Source: Loxodes magnus (lineage: Eukaryota > Ciliophora > Karyorelictea > Loxodida > Loxodidae). Taken from it: DNA of 64,000 nt. This document shows, one piece after another, positions 1 through 13,574 of the stretch. The notes below the pieces were generated by a model. The model was not told the DNA's origin. It saw only the letters and a program-made list of their open reading frames with translations, and did no database searches. A program made the position numbers and the translations under genes. Within the stretch, counting starts at the first letter, position 1; every line of letters starts with the position of its first letter. The stretch is from NCBI GenBank assembly GCA_946699065.1, contig CAMPDV010000122.1, positions 194,001 to 258,000 on the forward strand. The letters run 5' to 3'.

Positions 1-2081
1 TTAAATTTCCTGAAGGATCCTTAATTTTGCAATTACCAGCCATTATATACTATTATAGTGATTAGTAATAGTTAAGCATTTTAAAATCATAATAAAGATC
101 ACAGTCTTCGCAGTTCATTACATACTCTTAGAACTTTATTATCTTTTGCTGAAACTAAAAAGATTTAAAGGGGACTAAATCCTATGAAAATCAGAACCCA
201 ACAGCGAATCCTCTAGCGAAGTCTTTATCTGAAACATCCAATGCCTTCTTTACATATTCTTCGCTTGGAAAAGTTCATTATGGTAGAAAGTCAATCCAAA
301 CATGATCACTTGTGACGTAAACTTGGAAAAAAATATAAATTGCAATGAAAATAGCAATCAAAATAGCTTTAATTTACCACATATTCATAGCAAGGCTAAA
401 GTAGCTTGTGAATTTTTGCAAAATACTTACAAAAGGCTCGATTTTTTAATGCTTTTCAGATTAGATTTTAATATTATTTTTTTAAATTTAGATCTTGAAG
501 AAACCATAACTCTAAATTTCTGGCTCAGTGTTATTAAACAATATTTTATTATCACAGCATGATCTTTTAACGCAAAATGAAAGACATCCATATGTCTCTT
601 TTTTATCAGATTATTTAGCTTCGAATACTAGATAAGATCCAACTAAAAATACCAAGTTAAAAGATTTGCAAAGGAATAGTATAGAGAGCTGTAATAGCCA
701 AGATTGCATACCAGGAACATTAGTTGCAAGAGTAGCACATCAGAATGCAAAAAATAGCATCATATTGGAAGCGAAAACAGCACTGAAGGAGTGAAAAAAT
801 GTTTCTTTGATAACATTTCAAGAATAAGAAAACTCTTTTTCATTAAATTTATAAAGGTTGGAGTTAATTCGGTAGTACTAGCTATAGAAACTATACCCTG
901 TAATTATTTGGTAAGCGTCATGTCCTCCTGTAAGGACAGAAACATAAAAAAGAGTAATGCTATAAATCATTCAATCTTATCCACAATAAGACAAAAATCC
1001 TAGAGCTTCTAATGCAGAGAAAATGCATGAAATCATTGAGATTATAATTGAAATTCCATTGCCAAGTATAGGGTTTATTAATAATATTCCTCCTAAAATA
1101 GTCAGTATTACACATATTGCGGTAGAAATAAACAAAAGAGTTATATCATCATTAGCAAGTTTAGATAGCGTTCTGTCTGGGCCACCCCAAGTTAGAGCAT
1201 AAACATCAATAAGCGGATTATCTTCTGAAAATTATTAGCAGTAGTTTTCCAATTCTTCTTCATATTCATCTGCTCAATCTTATCACTATCCTTCCTTGTC
1301 ATTATTTAGAAGCAATTCTCATGCTGTTCCCTATGCTGCTTCAATATTATTAGATCCATCAGGATACATTGAAATTATTTCAGGAACTGTAGTCTTAGAT
1401 CCAAATAAGATGTGAGGGTAGATATAAGAAGACATATTAAACATCTACATTACAGGGATAAGAAAAGGTGAAGATCCAGTTCTAATTCTTTATAATACTT
1501 AAGTATCGTTAAGGAACTAAAGGTCACTTCCGTTTTTTGTCATAAAAAGTGAAATGACATTTGATGTTTGGACACATTTTGAATTACTTAGTTTTTAAAT
1601 AGGCTAGAAGCATAAATCATTGTAGGTAACATTTCTTTCATTTTAGTAATTGACAATGAAGTTAGGAGGTTTACCATTGCCTCCTTAAATATCAGCAATA
1701 AATCTTTGAACTTATAGCAGTTTCTACTAAGTTAGGATCTAATTTCTTTCCTTGTCTAGGAAAAAAAGCAAAGAGTTTCTAAAAGGCTAGCCAAAGTATT
1801 TGTAATAGAGAGTTCTATCTTTTTCAACTCAGTTATCTTGATCAGCATACATACCTCTTCCATCCATAACATATAACTAGGATAAACCAGATCCAAAAAT
1901 AGCAACACAACTCATTACAAAAAAAGGAATAAGCCAATAAAATTTATAAGTGAACGTAGCAAAAGCATTGAATACTAGCAGAAGAAAGGAGTCATGTCTA
2001 CTATTAGCAAACTTACCTCTCAAGCAATTTCGAATAAAACTAGCATCTATTTTTAAAGGTTTTATTATCTCTTTAAGACAT
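1..2081 (-). CDS. Patched/NPC1-like RND-family membrane protein (3' end beyond window)
   Basis: The ATG at 2081 opens a frame that runs off the left edge; at least 688 residues are visible. A 16-nt intron at 2001-2016 must be removed to keep the frame. After a first membrane segment (YKFYWLIPFFVM) comes a long lumenal loop of about 250 residues, then ITLLFISTAICVILTI and further closely packed hydrophobic helices. This is the Patched/NPC1 layout: TM1, large loop, then a sterol-sensing-type bundle. The stretch LTGGHDAYQI stands where the family usually has GVDD, so one acidic residue is kept. After the bundle a cytoplasmic stretch leads to TM7 (IKAILIAIFIAIYIFF) and a second lumenal loop beginning VWIDFLP. 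Family members are proton- or sodium-driven lipid or sterol transporters. TAA/TAG are read as Gln and TGA as Trp. Family is fairly sure; the exact subfamily (Patched, PTCHD or NPC1) is not. Confidence 0.82.
2001..2016 (-). other. 16-nt intron in the Patched-like gene
   Basis: On the minus strand it reads GTAAGT...AATAG. Removing it joins codon phase 2 of the first short exon to the TM1-containing exon; leaving it in shifts the frame. Confidence 0.85.
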
Positions 2082-2659
2082 TTAATAATTTAATTCTTTC
2101 TCACTATTTTAACTTTCTTTAGCACTAAAATTCTTTACAACTTCAAATTATAACATAGGCTTTCTATCTAAGAAGTGAGAAATAATGCAATAAAATTAGT
2201 TAGCGTTAAAATCAGTAAAAGATGAAACTTATTTAACACAGTTAAAGGATATGGTAGCTAATAGGATTTAGTTTAATTAGTACTTAAAGCCTTAAAATAA
2301 TTGATAATGCTTTGATTTTATATTCAGTAAAAATAACCTAACTTATAGTACTTTATCTCTATTCTTTATCTATTGCTATATCTCACAATTATTAATATGC
2401 TAATAGCTTTTAAATGAGTATTCAAGATTATCAATAGAAAGCATCTAACTCTGTTGCTAGTTGATTAAGTATATTCAATAAGAGAAAGATAGAGTAACTA
2501 GTTGAGGTAGTATTATTCATTTGTATATCCTTGAAGTGTTGGAAATTGATTCCTATTAAACAGAATTTGAAGACATTATTGAGTAATTTCTAAAGACTGA
2601 CTTTAAAGTTTAAATACCTAATTAAATAATTTTGATTAATTTTGGTATAATAAAATAGA
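2082..2659. promoter_or_regulatory. Divergent intergenic region (Patched-like / Rab1)
   Basis: This AT-rich spacer of 578 bp lies between two start codons facing away from each other, so both promoters must be here. I see no recognisable motif, RNA gene or ORF in it. Confidence 0.5.
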
Positions 2660-3304
<645 letters not shown>

Positions 3305-3821
3305 GACCTGTTTAAGTATTGTTCGAACTTCAAAAAAAGAATATTTTAATATAATTAAATAGAAAAAAATTATCTTCAAGTCACTATTTTACTTCTAAGT
3401 ACACTTTACATGCTTTATTAAATCTACCTTACAAATAATAAATTCTGATATTAAAAATTCTACAATTAGTAAGATAATAATATTCAAAATATCTCTATCA
3501 AGTATATTTTATCATACTTTATTAGTTTAAACTTTAACTATCTTGAAAATAAATTATGCATATCTTTACTGCCTATAATAGACATTCTAAAAGTTTGAAC
3601 TCTAAGATAATTTAATATGCATAATTAAATTTCCTTAGTGGAGTTTTAATAATTATATAATAAAGTATTTTTATTGTTAACCTAACTTAACTCATAAAAG
3701 TAACTTAGAGTAGCTAAATGCCTTAATAGCATTATGTTATAGTAAATCAAGTTATATGGATATTAAGATGCATGAAGGAGAAATTAAGTATTATTTTAAT
3801 AATTTTTAAATTAAATCTTTT
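3305..3821. other. Convergent AT-rich spacer
   Basis: This spacer lies between the stop codons of Rab1 and WDR59. No gene, RNA or clear repeat was recognised; it should hold both 3' UTRs. Confidence 0.5.
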
Positions 3822-6365
3822 TCACAAGTTATGGATACATTTACAGCCACATCCATTTGGACACTTGCTCTAGGTGTTAAACCAATTATATATATGCTAA
3901 AAGTGACCACCATGTTTGCAAGATTTACATTAAATTACTAAACCTTTTACTGACTAGTTGCATAAAGAGCAGTTTATTTAGCTTTCGTTTTCTTGAAGAA
4001 GATTATCCTAGCCTAAAATAAAAAAATACAGTTTGGCAAGCATTTGAGTAATATTTAGCGTACGGAAGGTTGTAACTTATTTAGATTCTGATTCAAACTT
4101 GAAAGCAACTAGATAGCTTATTTGTTAAGTCCAACTTTAAAAAGTATTTCACTGTATTACTTAATCCAAAACAGTCTGTTAATGAAGTCTTAATATATCA
4201 AAGTTTCACTATCACTTAGCATCAATTTTTGTTAAGGCTGAGAATTCTTGCCAGTTTTAATTGTGAGCTGAAATCCTCTATATCTCTTAGAATTTTTTTG
4301 GTTGTTTTTAAGGTCTTTGCTTTAATTTTAATCAGAACATAAAGGTAAGCCTAATTAGCATAGAAAAGCACTAAGTACTGCAAGGTTTTGAATATCCTTT
4401 CTCTCAATAAGTTCAGCCTAAATTCGGTCAATTATTTTCTTAGTTGGATGCTAACTCCAATCTTAAGAAAATCCAAGCATTGGCAAAGCGTAGCTTAAAA
4501 TCTAATACATAACAGCAGTGTGATACTATGAGACTTTAAAGCAATGCTTTTCATTGTTCTAAGTTAAGTACTTACTTTACATGCTTTCATATATGAACTT
4601 GAAACTTTTAAAAACTAGGCTAACTTGAAGTTAATTGTCTGGTCCTCACTTAGATCGCACATCTGCTATTTAAAAATTACCTTCATTACTTTATATTATT
4701 GCTAGACAACTCTCGTTTTTTCAGGATTATAGCTTCTATAATTGATAGATTCGAAGTCATTTTCTCTAAAATGAGAAATTACTTTTAATGGAAATCCAAA
4801 AAGAAGAACTCAAGCTGAATTTCATTGCCATTATCTTGCTCGTATTATTCACTAGCTTGATGTTTGTTCTTTTCAGCTGTATTAATCCAAAGTAGATTTC
4901 CTTAAGGACTTCAGCACATTAGAGTAGTTTTAGGAATAGGAGTATATTTTTTCTTGGAAATGTTTTCTATATTAGCCTGTCCCTCATCAATTACTATTTA
5001 AATAGGCTCTTAATCCCCTGGAAAGGCACTTTAATTCTTTTTTTCAAATCTTTCTAAAATATGGTCTATTATAGTTTTAACTGTTTGAGTTTTCTCATTC
5101 TATAATAAGTTATTTGCATATATCTAGAAATCGTTTGACTCTGCCTATGAAAATGAGTTATTTTGAATAGTCAAAAATTTGGCAGATTCTTTGTAGGGAT
5201 ACATGGTAGGGAAGCTAAATTGGATTTTATAAGTTAAGTTTTGTTTTTGAAACATCGCTGTCAACTTTCTTGCTTGACTGTCCTTTTCAAACTTAACTTT
5301 TCCAATGAAGTTTTATTCTAGGCTGTTAAAGTAGTTTTCAAGATCAGACATACTTTCATATAGGCCAGATCTTATTACACTACTAGAGATTTCACCTTGA
5401 TTTTGCTGATTTACTTACTACTCTTTATCATTATTCCAAAGTCTAATTTCTTGATTATCACTTATACTTACCAGTTAAATCTGTGAGTCTGATTTCATTC
5501 TCATACAGATATCTATAGGATTTCCAGAATGACCTTCAAAAGTTTTACTAAACTGAATTTAATGGTCTTGGGAAACAGAGCATCTAATTATTTTCTAATC
5601 ATTATTACATATAAAGAAAAGAAACTCCGAATTAGGAATGAATAATGATTTTACTATGCCATTATCTATTTTGGTTTCTGATATTTTCTATAGCATATTA
5701 GAGGCATCCCATAACATTATATACCCATCATCACCTGAAGTTAAAATTTAATTTTGCTGAGAGAAATCTAAAGAAGTTATTATTCCATTATGTTATCTCT
5801 TACGAGCAATAGACTTCATTGTTTTTCTTAAGTCATATAAAGTTAAAGTTTTCCCTTAAGCAGTTGCTATTATATTTTCATCAGTTAAGCTTCACTTAAC
5901 ACAATTAACACTCAACCCTCGAGTTCCTTGAATACCATTAGGACAGTTAGGTTCTCTCAAATCTCATATTTATATAGTTGTATCTTCACTGCTTGTTGCC
6001 AGAATTTACTAGCTTTGCCAATCAACGTCAGTGATTTTCCTTCTATGTATTTCAAGTGTATTAGTCTTCTATGTATTTTGGTAAATTTCACAAACTTTAT
6101 TGTCAACACAAGCAAGATAAGGTACGTCACTTCCTTAATTAGCGAAGTTAAAGCTATTATTAATAAGCTAAGAGTTTTCTCTTTTCGTCCAAAATTTTAC
6201 CTTAGAATAGGCAGTTTTACTGATATTAATAAAACTCTAAATTTTGTTAAGATCCACAGTGAAGAGACCTTTAGGACTAGCAATAGCAGCAAGGTCATTT
6301 AGAATGGAAATAGATTTGAGTGGAAAATCTACTTGAGTAGCAGTAATATAAGTCTTTTTACCCAT
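3822..6365 (-). CDS. WDR59: WDR59-like GATOR2 subunit (WD40, RWD, C-terminal RING)
   Basis: The ATG at 6365 opens 847 codons with no intron. Residues 1 to about 330 hold WD40 repeats, clearest at VDWQSQ...SSEDTTIQIWDLRE and LTSGDDGYIMLWD. About residues 345-445 look like an RWD domain (FSFPTMYPY). The C-terminus is a zinc-binding RING of the SEA/GATOR2 type: CSLCNQSVKG, then CKSCKHGGHFQHI, then CPNGCGCKC. This order is that of WDR59 (yeast Mtc5/Sea3), one of the GATOR2 subunits that act on GATOR1 and hence on TORC1 at the lysosome or vacuole in response to amino acids. WDR24 has the same RING but no RWD, which is why I prefer WDR59. Internal TGA codons serve as Trp (VDWQ). Stop is TGA, right after the RING. 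Confidence 0.88.
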
Positions 6366-9007
6366 TAAATTTAGATTATTTTATTATTGGCTATGAAATG
6401 TTAATTCTATAAGAATGTACTTAACTGATCATAGTTATCTTTGCTATAGTCACTACATAACACTAACATTATCTTGCTTCTTAAATACAATGTATTATGC
6501 ATCTCTTCCTACTATATCCAAAGTATCCTTTAATTATATTAACTGTAATATAGACTTTTAGTCTATTAGTCATTTTAGGAATTCTATAGAAGTAGATTGT
6601 TTATATGCTGCAAGTAGTAAACTCTTAGATATTTATTCTAACTTAAACTTCAGAGTGATTACTTATTAATAAAGCAAAACTATATTTAGACTCTTAATCT
6701 TGTATTAGAGTCTAAATCCAATTATTTCTATACTTAATAGGAGCTAACTATACTAGAAAAAAGAAGATATAATAATACAACAACAGAAATAACCAGAACG
6801 GTAATACTTTCAAAATAGTATGGTTTTAGTTAGAAACTGCTAATAATAGAGTAAAGGTATTGTAATAGAATTTATCAAAACTACCAAGTAAAGAATTTTA
6901 ATATGCAAGAGCATTTAATTTTTTCTAAGTACTAAAACTAATTATTGAACACAATCCTCTATTTACTAATTTAAATAAAGATTAATGCTTTATCTTTTAT
7001 ATTAAATTACGATATCATAAGGAAAGAAAAATGTAGTATTCAACTATTAGAAAAATAGCTTAAGTTAGCTACTAAAATATAATGAAAGGTATGAGAAATC
7101 TAGTTATTATTTTGTGTGCTTAGTTATAAATTTACGCATTTACATAATGCTTTTTGTTCTAATATGAACATAGTAAACATTCTTATGTTTAATAAAGGGA
7201 ATTAATAGGAATTTTAGAGTACTAACTTGTATTTTTTGAACATAATTAACTATCTTTGATGGAAAATTAATTCCTTCCTTTGCTATTTATATATTCCATA
7301 TATTTAGAGGTAGGATTTTGGAAATCCTTAACGAAGTTTAGTTATAATATTTTATCTTAGGAAAGATAATAAAACTAAGCATTAGAAAATAAAAAATGCA
7401 GCATACTCATAAAATTCTAATTAGCCAGAATAAAGATTAAGAGATATGCTCTTTAACTAGCTATTTTGATACTAATAAAGATGATTACATTTAACCTTAA
7501 TTAAATAGCTTAAATCTTAACTTTTAAACTATTCTTATTATTTTACAGTTTGACCTATTATATCTAGCGGCTATATTTTTATTAGAAGCTCTTATTGTTA
7601 AGTTAATTATATGGAACTAGCTTTTAATGTTATAGATAATATCAGTTTCAATATTATCCTAAAGTTCCTTCTTTATTTAAATAGTGTCAAAATTATATTA
7701 ATTCATACTAGCATCAAGGATTTTAAGTATATTAAACACTAAAAATAACTACTAAAGACATGTTCACTTATATTAATCCCTCTAATAGTTTATTTATAGT
7801 CCTTAGTCTATTTTAGATATCTTAGATTAGTTAATAACTACATAACCTACCTCATTTTTAATATCTAACTTATATATAAAATAATAAAAGTATAAGTGAA
7901 TTATTAAATGATTGGATATTCTTATATAGTAACTCTAAGGCTATTATTTCCTTGTATAGTATTAAAAATCCTATATCTATTATAATACTGTACTCTTATA
8001 TTTGACTCTTATTTAAATTTAAAATAGAATAATTATAGAGTGCCAGATCTTTTAGTTTCACTTCGAAAAAAGAGATTTCTATAGAAGCTTTATATTATAA
8101 TTGTTTTTAGTCTGAGAGTCTTGAGAAATGCTTTTTATTTGTTCAGTTTAGAAGCTGTACTGTAGGTATAATTTTTAAGCTTTGATTACGAATTTTAGTC
8201 AAATTTCTCTCTGCCTTTTTTGGTTTATTTTTGCTAATTTTATAAAATATTAGACTCTTTATTAATTGAAAGCAAAAGACTAGATGTTTATTTTTTTAAA
8301 GAGCTCTTAAATATAGCCCGAAAAAAATTCATATTAGATCTTAATTTACTCCATCAAAAGCTCCTTTATCTAATTCATCTAACTATACTAATACTCTCGA
8401 TTCATGCTATTAATTTGAATTAGTAGCCATCTGATAAGCCAAGCGACTTTAGCATATACTTTACTATTTTACTATTTTAGGATTAATCCTTTTAATGATC
8501 ATACAGATGCTTTACTATTCTAGTAATAGACTCTTGATGCTATTTACCTCTTTGAAATAATAAGTTTAAATTTGGATTGCCTTAGCTATAATAGTAATAA
8601 GCTATAATATACCACTATTAGCTTATTTCCTCATTCTCATATACTAACTGTATTGTGTGATTTAAAGCTTAAGATCTATAGCTTATTTCTAACTTTTCTA
8701 TAAGCCTATGCATGCTTATTTGTATTAATTAAAGTGAACTTAAGATAAATTTGGTATTAATGGTATAGAAATATTAAGCTAAAGGTAAGAACTAACTGAT
8801 TTTGATATAATGGAATAAGAGAAACTGGCTATTCAACTAAAAGCACTAGTGGTTATATCTCTATTTCATAGTTAAATAGAAAGCATAAATTATGACTTAT
8901 AAAGGTATAATTAAGAGATTAGAGTAGAAATCAATGATTACAAAATAAAATAATTATGAGATGAAGTGTTTAAATACTCCTCATAATGTATTTTTATTAT
9001 AAATCAA
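6366..9007. other. Gene-free AT-rich stretch, 2.6 kb
   Basis: This lies between the divergent starts of WDR59 and the RING/B-box/PHR copy A. I found no frame with protein-like composition, no tRNA and no clear transposon. TGA is scattered in all frames. It must hold two promoters. Confidence 0.5.
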
Positions 9008-11422
9008 ATGGAAAGATCTATTATGAGCTAATGCAAATTATGCTGAAATTATAAAGATCTATGTTGCCATGAGTTATGCATGTAATGCTGCAAAGAAATG
9101 TGCTAGGGTGCTTAAAGATGCTTCATATCAGGGTGTAAATAAGATATACAAATTTTTCAGTAACTTTAAATATTTTGCTATTTTCATCCTAAATAGTTAT
9201 GTGAGGATATTTGCTTCACATGTGAAATTGAATATTGCATTCTATGTAAATTTTCACATTGGAACTGTTCGACACTTAAGTTAAATGATTTAACATAAGA
9301 TTTCTTGATTCGAAAGATCAGAGAAAAGCATAGTGAAATAACACAATAGCTAAATCAAAGATTAAGTTATAAAGAAAATTCTGAAAGAGAAAAAAAGAGT
9401 CTTTAAGCGTAAACAAATAGCTATATGAGTGATGTATAGCAAAAGTCGCAAGAGTTTGACCAAGAGATAAATTAAAGCTTTAACAATCTTATCTAGCTAC
9501 TAAAAAATAATATACAAGAAGAAGAATAAAACTTATAAAATAATTAAGCCTAAAAGAATGAATTAGTATAAAGGAGGTTCGAATAACTGAAATTAATTCA
9601 ATAAGAAACAGCTAACTTTAGCATAAATATAACACCTTAAAATCAAGAAATCTGATACAAGCTTAGTGAAGAAATAAATTTGATGCTTGAAAGATCTTAA
9701 AAAGAGATTGAAGACTGTATATAGATTGAAATGGTAAAAGATGAAAGTTTATTATAAGAAATTTTAAAAGAACTAGAAAAAATGTACTCATTGCAAATAG
9801 CTGATAATCTATCTTACATACCTGAGGAACAATCTGTTAATATCGAGATGTTTTTAATGCTGTATGAGGAAATAAAATAAGAATAGTAGGCTGTTTCTAA
9901 AAGATAAATTGAACATACTATTTTTTTGTAAACTGATCAAAACGCATATTTGACGTCTATTGTAATACCTTCTTTTTGCTATTTAAAGCCTCCCTAAGCA
10001 ATATGTGAAATAATAAAGTTATAGTTTTCTACTTTAACAAAAGAAAGAAATGAAGTAATATTATATAGCCATCCAAGAAAAATTACATCTTAAGAACTCC
10101 AAATTCATAAAGAAGTATTCGTATTAAAGTTATTATTTCCAATTTAACTTATTCCTGGCGTACAATATATTATAAAGACACAAACCTCCTTAGAAAGCTT
10201 CACTTTATTTAAAGCCATAAAGCCAATCTAATAAAGCATTTTAAGTTTAAATATCTAAGGTAAAATATTCTCGTTTCAAGTGTAAAAACAAGTAATTGGA
10301 TAAGATATAATAATAGGATTTGGCATCTTTGATAAATTAACTCCAAAATAGTAAGCAAATAAGCAGAGCTGAGACAATTATTTAGAGTATAACAATAATC
10401 TATGAACTGTAAGCAGATTCAATTCTATTAATAAAAATCAAGATAATAATTAGAATAAAATACATTTCTTAAGCTTTTCAAATGATTAAGAAGTATTTTT
10501 AACAGGTTTTAATATTGGAGCTGCTTCATAAGAAAACTAGATCTTAAACTTAATTTACTATAAAATTTATGAGGGATATAATAACTCTGGCTTTAATCCT
10601 GTGTTAAGGTAAAATTAAAACATAAAAATAAATTACAAGCCTCAAACAGAATAATGGTAGAATATATCTCAAAGAATAGATCTTTAATAGCCTTTATTAA
10701 TCCAAAAAAATGTTAACTATACAATCGAATTTCTACTGAACGGTTGCTAAAGTTACTATGGGACATAACTTTATTTAGATTGAGTAATTCCTACAATTAA
10801 CAAAAATGTTAATTCAAGTTTTATACAAACATAAATTTAGAATCAATCAACTCAAATTTCTAACGACCAGTAAAGTGCAATTCTCTAACTCCGATTTAGA
10901 CCTGTAGAAGAAATGAGCTAAATATTAAAATAATTCTCACAAGAAACAATAAGAATGGTATGATATTAGAACTTTTAAGAAATAAAAGATCAAGGAGTAA
11001 AGATAGAAGAATTAGGTAATTCGTTATAGTTTACACTTAATCAAAAAATGATCTTTTTAGGATTTGGAATTTGCAGACCTATGAATTAGAATGCAAACTT
11101 GATCGAAATAATATTGAACGATGGATTCTAAGAAAGAATGCTAAATATATAGCAATAGATAGTGATATAGTCACTTGAATAGACAAAGGATTATATACAA
11201 TATATCAAGATCTAAGAAAAAATAGAATTAAACGCTAATTAAAGTTATACTTTGAAGTGAAATCTTATCTCTAATAGTTTTATGTCATATGTAGTAACTT
11301 ACCAATAAGAAGTCTAATGTGGCTATTTAAAGCTTTAATTTACGAAAGCGCATTTGGAAAATGCTATAAGAAATAACGGAAGAACCTACGTTTGTGAGTT
11401 TTATTTTAAAAGTGCTAAGTGA
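9008..11422 (+). CDS. RING/B-box/coiled-coil protein with three PHR domains, copy A
   Basis: The frame is 805 codons with no intron. ATG 9008 is the first in-frame start; 9023 (MSQCKLC) is also possible. The first 45 residues are a Cys-rich RING-like finger (CKLC...CCHELCMQCC...CQ...RC). About residues 57-88 are a B-box 2: C-x2-H-x7-C-x2-C-x4-C-x2-C-x3-H-x2-C, ending KFSHWNC, with the last His replaced by Cys. Residues 100-260 are Gln/Glu/Lys-rich coiled coil. Three PHR-like beta-sandwich domains follow (about 270-445, 467-640, 650-804). The second is clearest, with LTGFNIGA, NVNYTIEF and NGCQSYYG, matching the PHR consensus of BTBD1/2 and MYCBP2. The family suggests a ubiquitin ligase with PHR substrate adaptors; that is inference. 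A close paralogue starts at 45669. Ends in TGA after FKSAK. Confidence 0.85.
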
Positions 11423-12215
11423 TAAAGAAAGACATTATTTAAGTAAAGCTTCATTTATTACATCTTCACCCTTATTTATCATTCCTCATTATTAAATTTC
11501 ACTTTTATGATTCTATTATTTCATGCCTATCACTTTTAGTTTGCTACTTATATAATTAAATAATAAGTAGAAGATACTTTTCTATAATTTTATATATTAA
11601 AAGTGAAAGATAGAGAGTAATTATTTTTAAGGTAGAAAACTTAATAATCTAGATGAAGGAAAACTATATTGCAAGCAAGTAAATTATTTAGATAGTTAAG
11701 AGTTTCTTTAATTATTAGAATCAGTAAAGTTACTTTGCATAAACCTTTACTCTACGAAGTGTAAACCAAAAAATAGTTACAACTATGGTTAGAATGAAAG
11801 TTAGATAATTTCCTTAAAGTAACCTACTAACCTATAAAGAAGATACTTAGCAAGTATTAGTATAATAAATAATAATAAAAGATATTTAAAGTATCTTCTT
11901 TATAGATTTAAGATTTATGCTAAGTAATTGTACTTAAATCAATTGTTTTGCTTATAAAAGCATTTCAATAACTAGCATTACAATATCACAGAAGATAAAC
12001 GAGCTACTATTAGGACTTTACTTTATATCGGAAATAAAATAAGGTAGATATTTTGAGTTGGATATTAATAATAATGAAAGGGATTATTTGAGAACAGTTA
12101 AATAAGCATAGAAGATAAAATATTACCCTATCAGTGTTAGATTAAGAAAGTCTAAGAAGTAAATTAGGAGTAAAGAAAGATTACATACCTTGATTTACTA
12201 GATAGTTTAGTAAAG
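11423..12215. other. AT-rich spacer with a hairpin
   Basis: No gene was seen between PHR copy A and the acid phosphatase. It contains the inverted repeat at 11832-11905, listed separately, and must include the acid phosphatase promoter. Confidence 0.5.
11832..11905. repeat. 17-bp perfect inverted repeat (hairpin)
   Basis: CTATAAAGAAGATACTT at 11832-11848 is matched exactly by its reverse complement at 11889-11905, with a 40-nt AT-rich loop. It could be an RNA hairpin, or the ends of a tiny MITE-like element. No coding sequence lies inside. Confidence 0.7.
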
Positions 12216-13574
12216 ATGAAAATATTTAAATTCTTATGGCTTGTTATTTAATTCACTTTTCAGAAGATTTAAGCAGAAAAACTGTTAGGTATTGTAGAAT
12301 ATTGTAGACATGGAGCAAGAGCTCCTAGTTCTAATGATAAGTTAAATCCTATTCAATGACCGGAATAGTCTTTAGAGTAACTAACTCCTGCTGGAATGAG
12401 ACAACACTATATTTTAGGAAGCTAATTAAGATAAGAACTTGTTAAAAATCTTAAATTTTTACCTGAAAAATGAATACCTGGAGTTGTTGTAGTACACGCT
12501 GATACTAAATTAAGGACTGTAGTTAGTGCTTAAAGCTAGTTACTTGGGCTTTATCCATTGGGATTTGGAAATTAACTCGCTAATTAAAAGTAATTAAACT
12601 AAAAGCCTCCAGTAAGAGTAGCAAATTTAAAGGAAATATAAAAAAGTCTAGATAAATAAAGTTTGCCTTACTAGTACTAACCAATACCTATTTAAATTAA
12701 TGATGAATATAGTTAAATATCTGTGGATGCTAATGCATTTTGTAATAAGATTAAATAATTAAAAAATAGATTCAAGCAATCGAAGGAATACAAAGATTTC
12801 CTTGAAATGAACTTCTAAAGAAATGGATTCTAGTAACAATTTTCCAGAATATTTTATAATGACTCATCAACTCTAATTACATTTGAATAAGCATGTAGTA
12901 TTTACTCTTGACTTGTTATAGACTAGTTTCATGGATATTAGATCCCTTTTAACATTTCTGATTAAACTTGGAAACAGTTGACTTTTTTAAAATCTTGATA
13001 ACTTTTTACAGTGAACCTTCCTTCAAATGAGACTTTGAAGCTAGCTGTAAGCGGCTTTTTGCAGTAAACACTTAACTTTTTCAGATAGGTTATAGAAAAT
13101 AACCAGAATACTGCTAAGTTTACTTTATTTTCAGGTCATGACACTAGTATAGTTGCTATTCTAAAAGCTTTATAAATAGAACCTATTTAAGAACTTCAAA
13201 AGCCTCCTTTATTTGCTTCCCAAATTTTCTTTAAACTTTATAGGAACGAACAGTAAGAGTATTACATTAGAGTATTGTATAACGGGATAGAACGTCAACT
13301 AAGAGATTGTGAAGCGATGCCTTGCACTTATAATGAATTTATAAGCATATGTTAGTAATTAATGGTAGATAACCTGATTCAAAAATGCAAAGTAGATGAT
13401 ATAACTGTTAACGATACTTAAACCAAGCAAACAGCTCAAGAAAATCATAAAGAAAACCAAACTAATATAGAAAGATAAAAATCTAGCATCTTCTAATCCA
13501 AGTATCATGCCAAACCAACTTTATAGATGAGTTTAATAAGAGCATTAGCCAGACCACACAATTAGAATGATTGA
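12216..13574 (+). CDS. Secreted/lysosomal histidine acid phosphatase
   Basis: This 452-residue protein belongs to the branch-2 histidine phosphatase family (prostatic/lysosomal acid phosphatase type), which hydrolyses phosphomonoesters at low pH through a phosphohistidine. A signal peptide is plain (MKIFKFLWLVIQFTF, cleavage expected near QAEK). The catalytic RHGARAP motif sits at about residues 28-34, followed by the family stretch LTPAGMRQHYILG. The proton-donor motif GHDTS is at about residue 308. Both catalytic halves are present and the length is normal for the family. A Lys/Asn/Gln-rich tail follows residue 400. Several Trp are TGA, for example PEKWIPG. I end it at the TGA at 13572; a second in-frame TGA lies six codons on. 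No introns. Probably lysosomal or secreted. Confidence 0.92.

Noticed and set aside
302-1003. Plus-strand open runs (86 and 70 codons)
   Set aside because: They lie on the wrong strand of the Patched-like gene, which reads through on the minus strand with membrane helices and family-like order.
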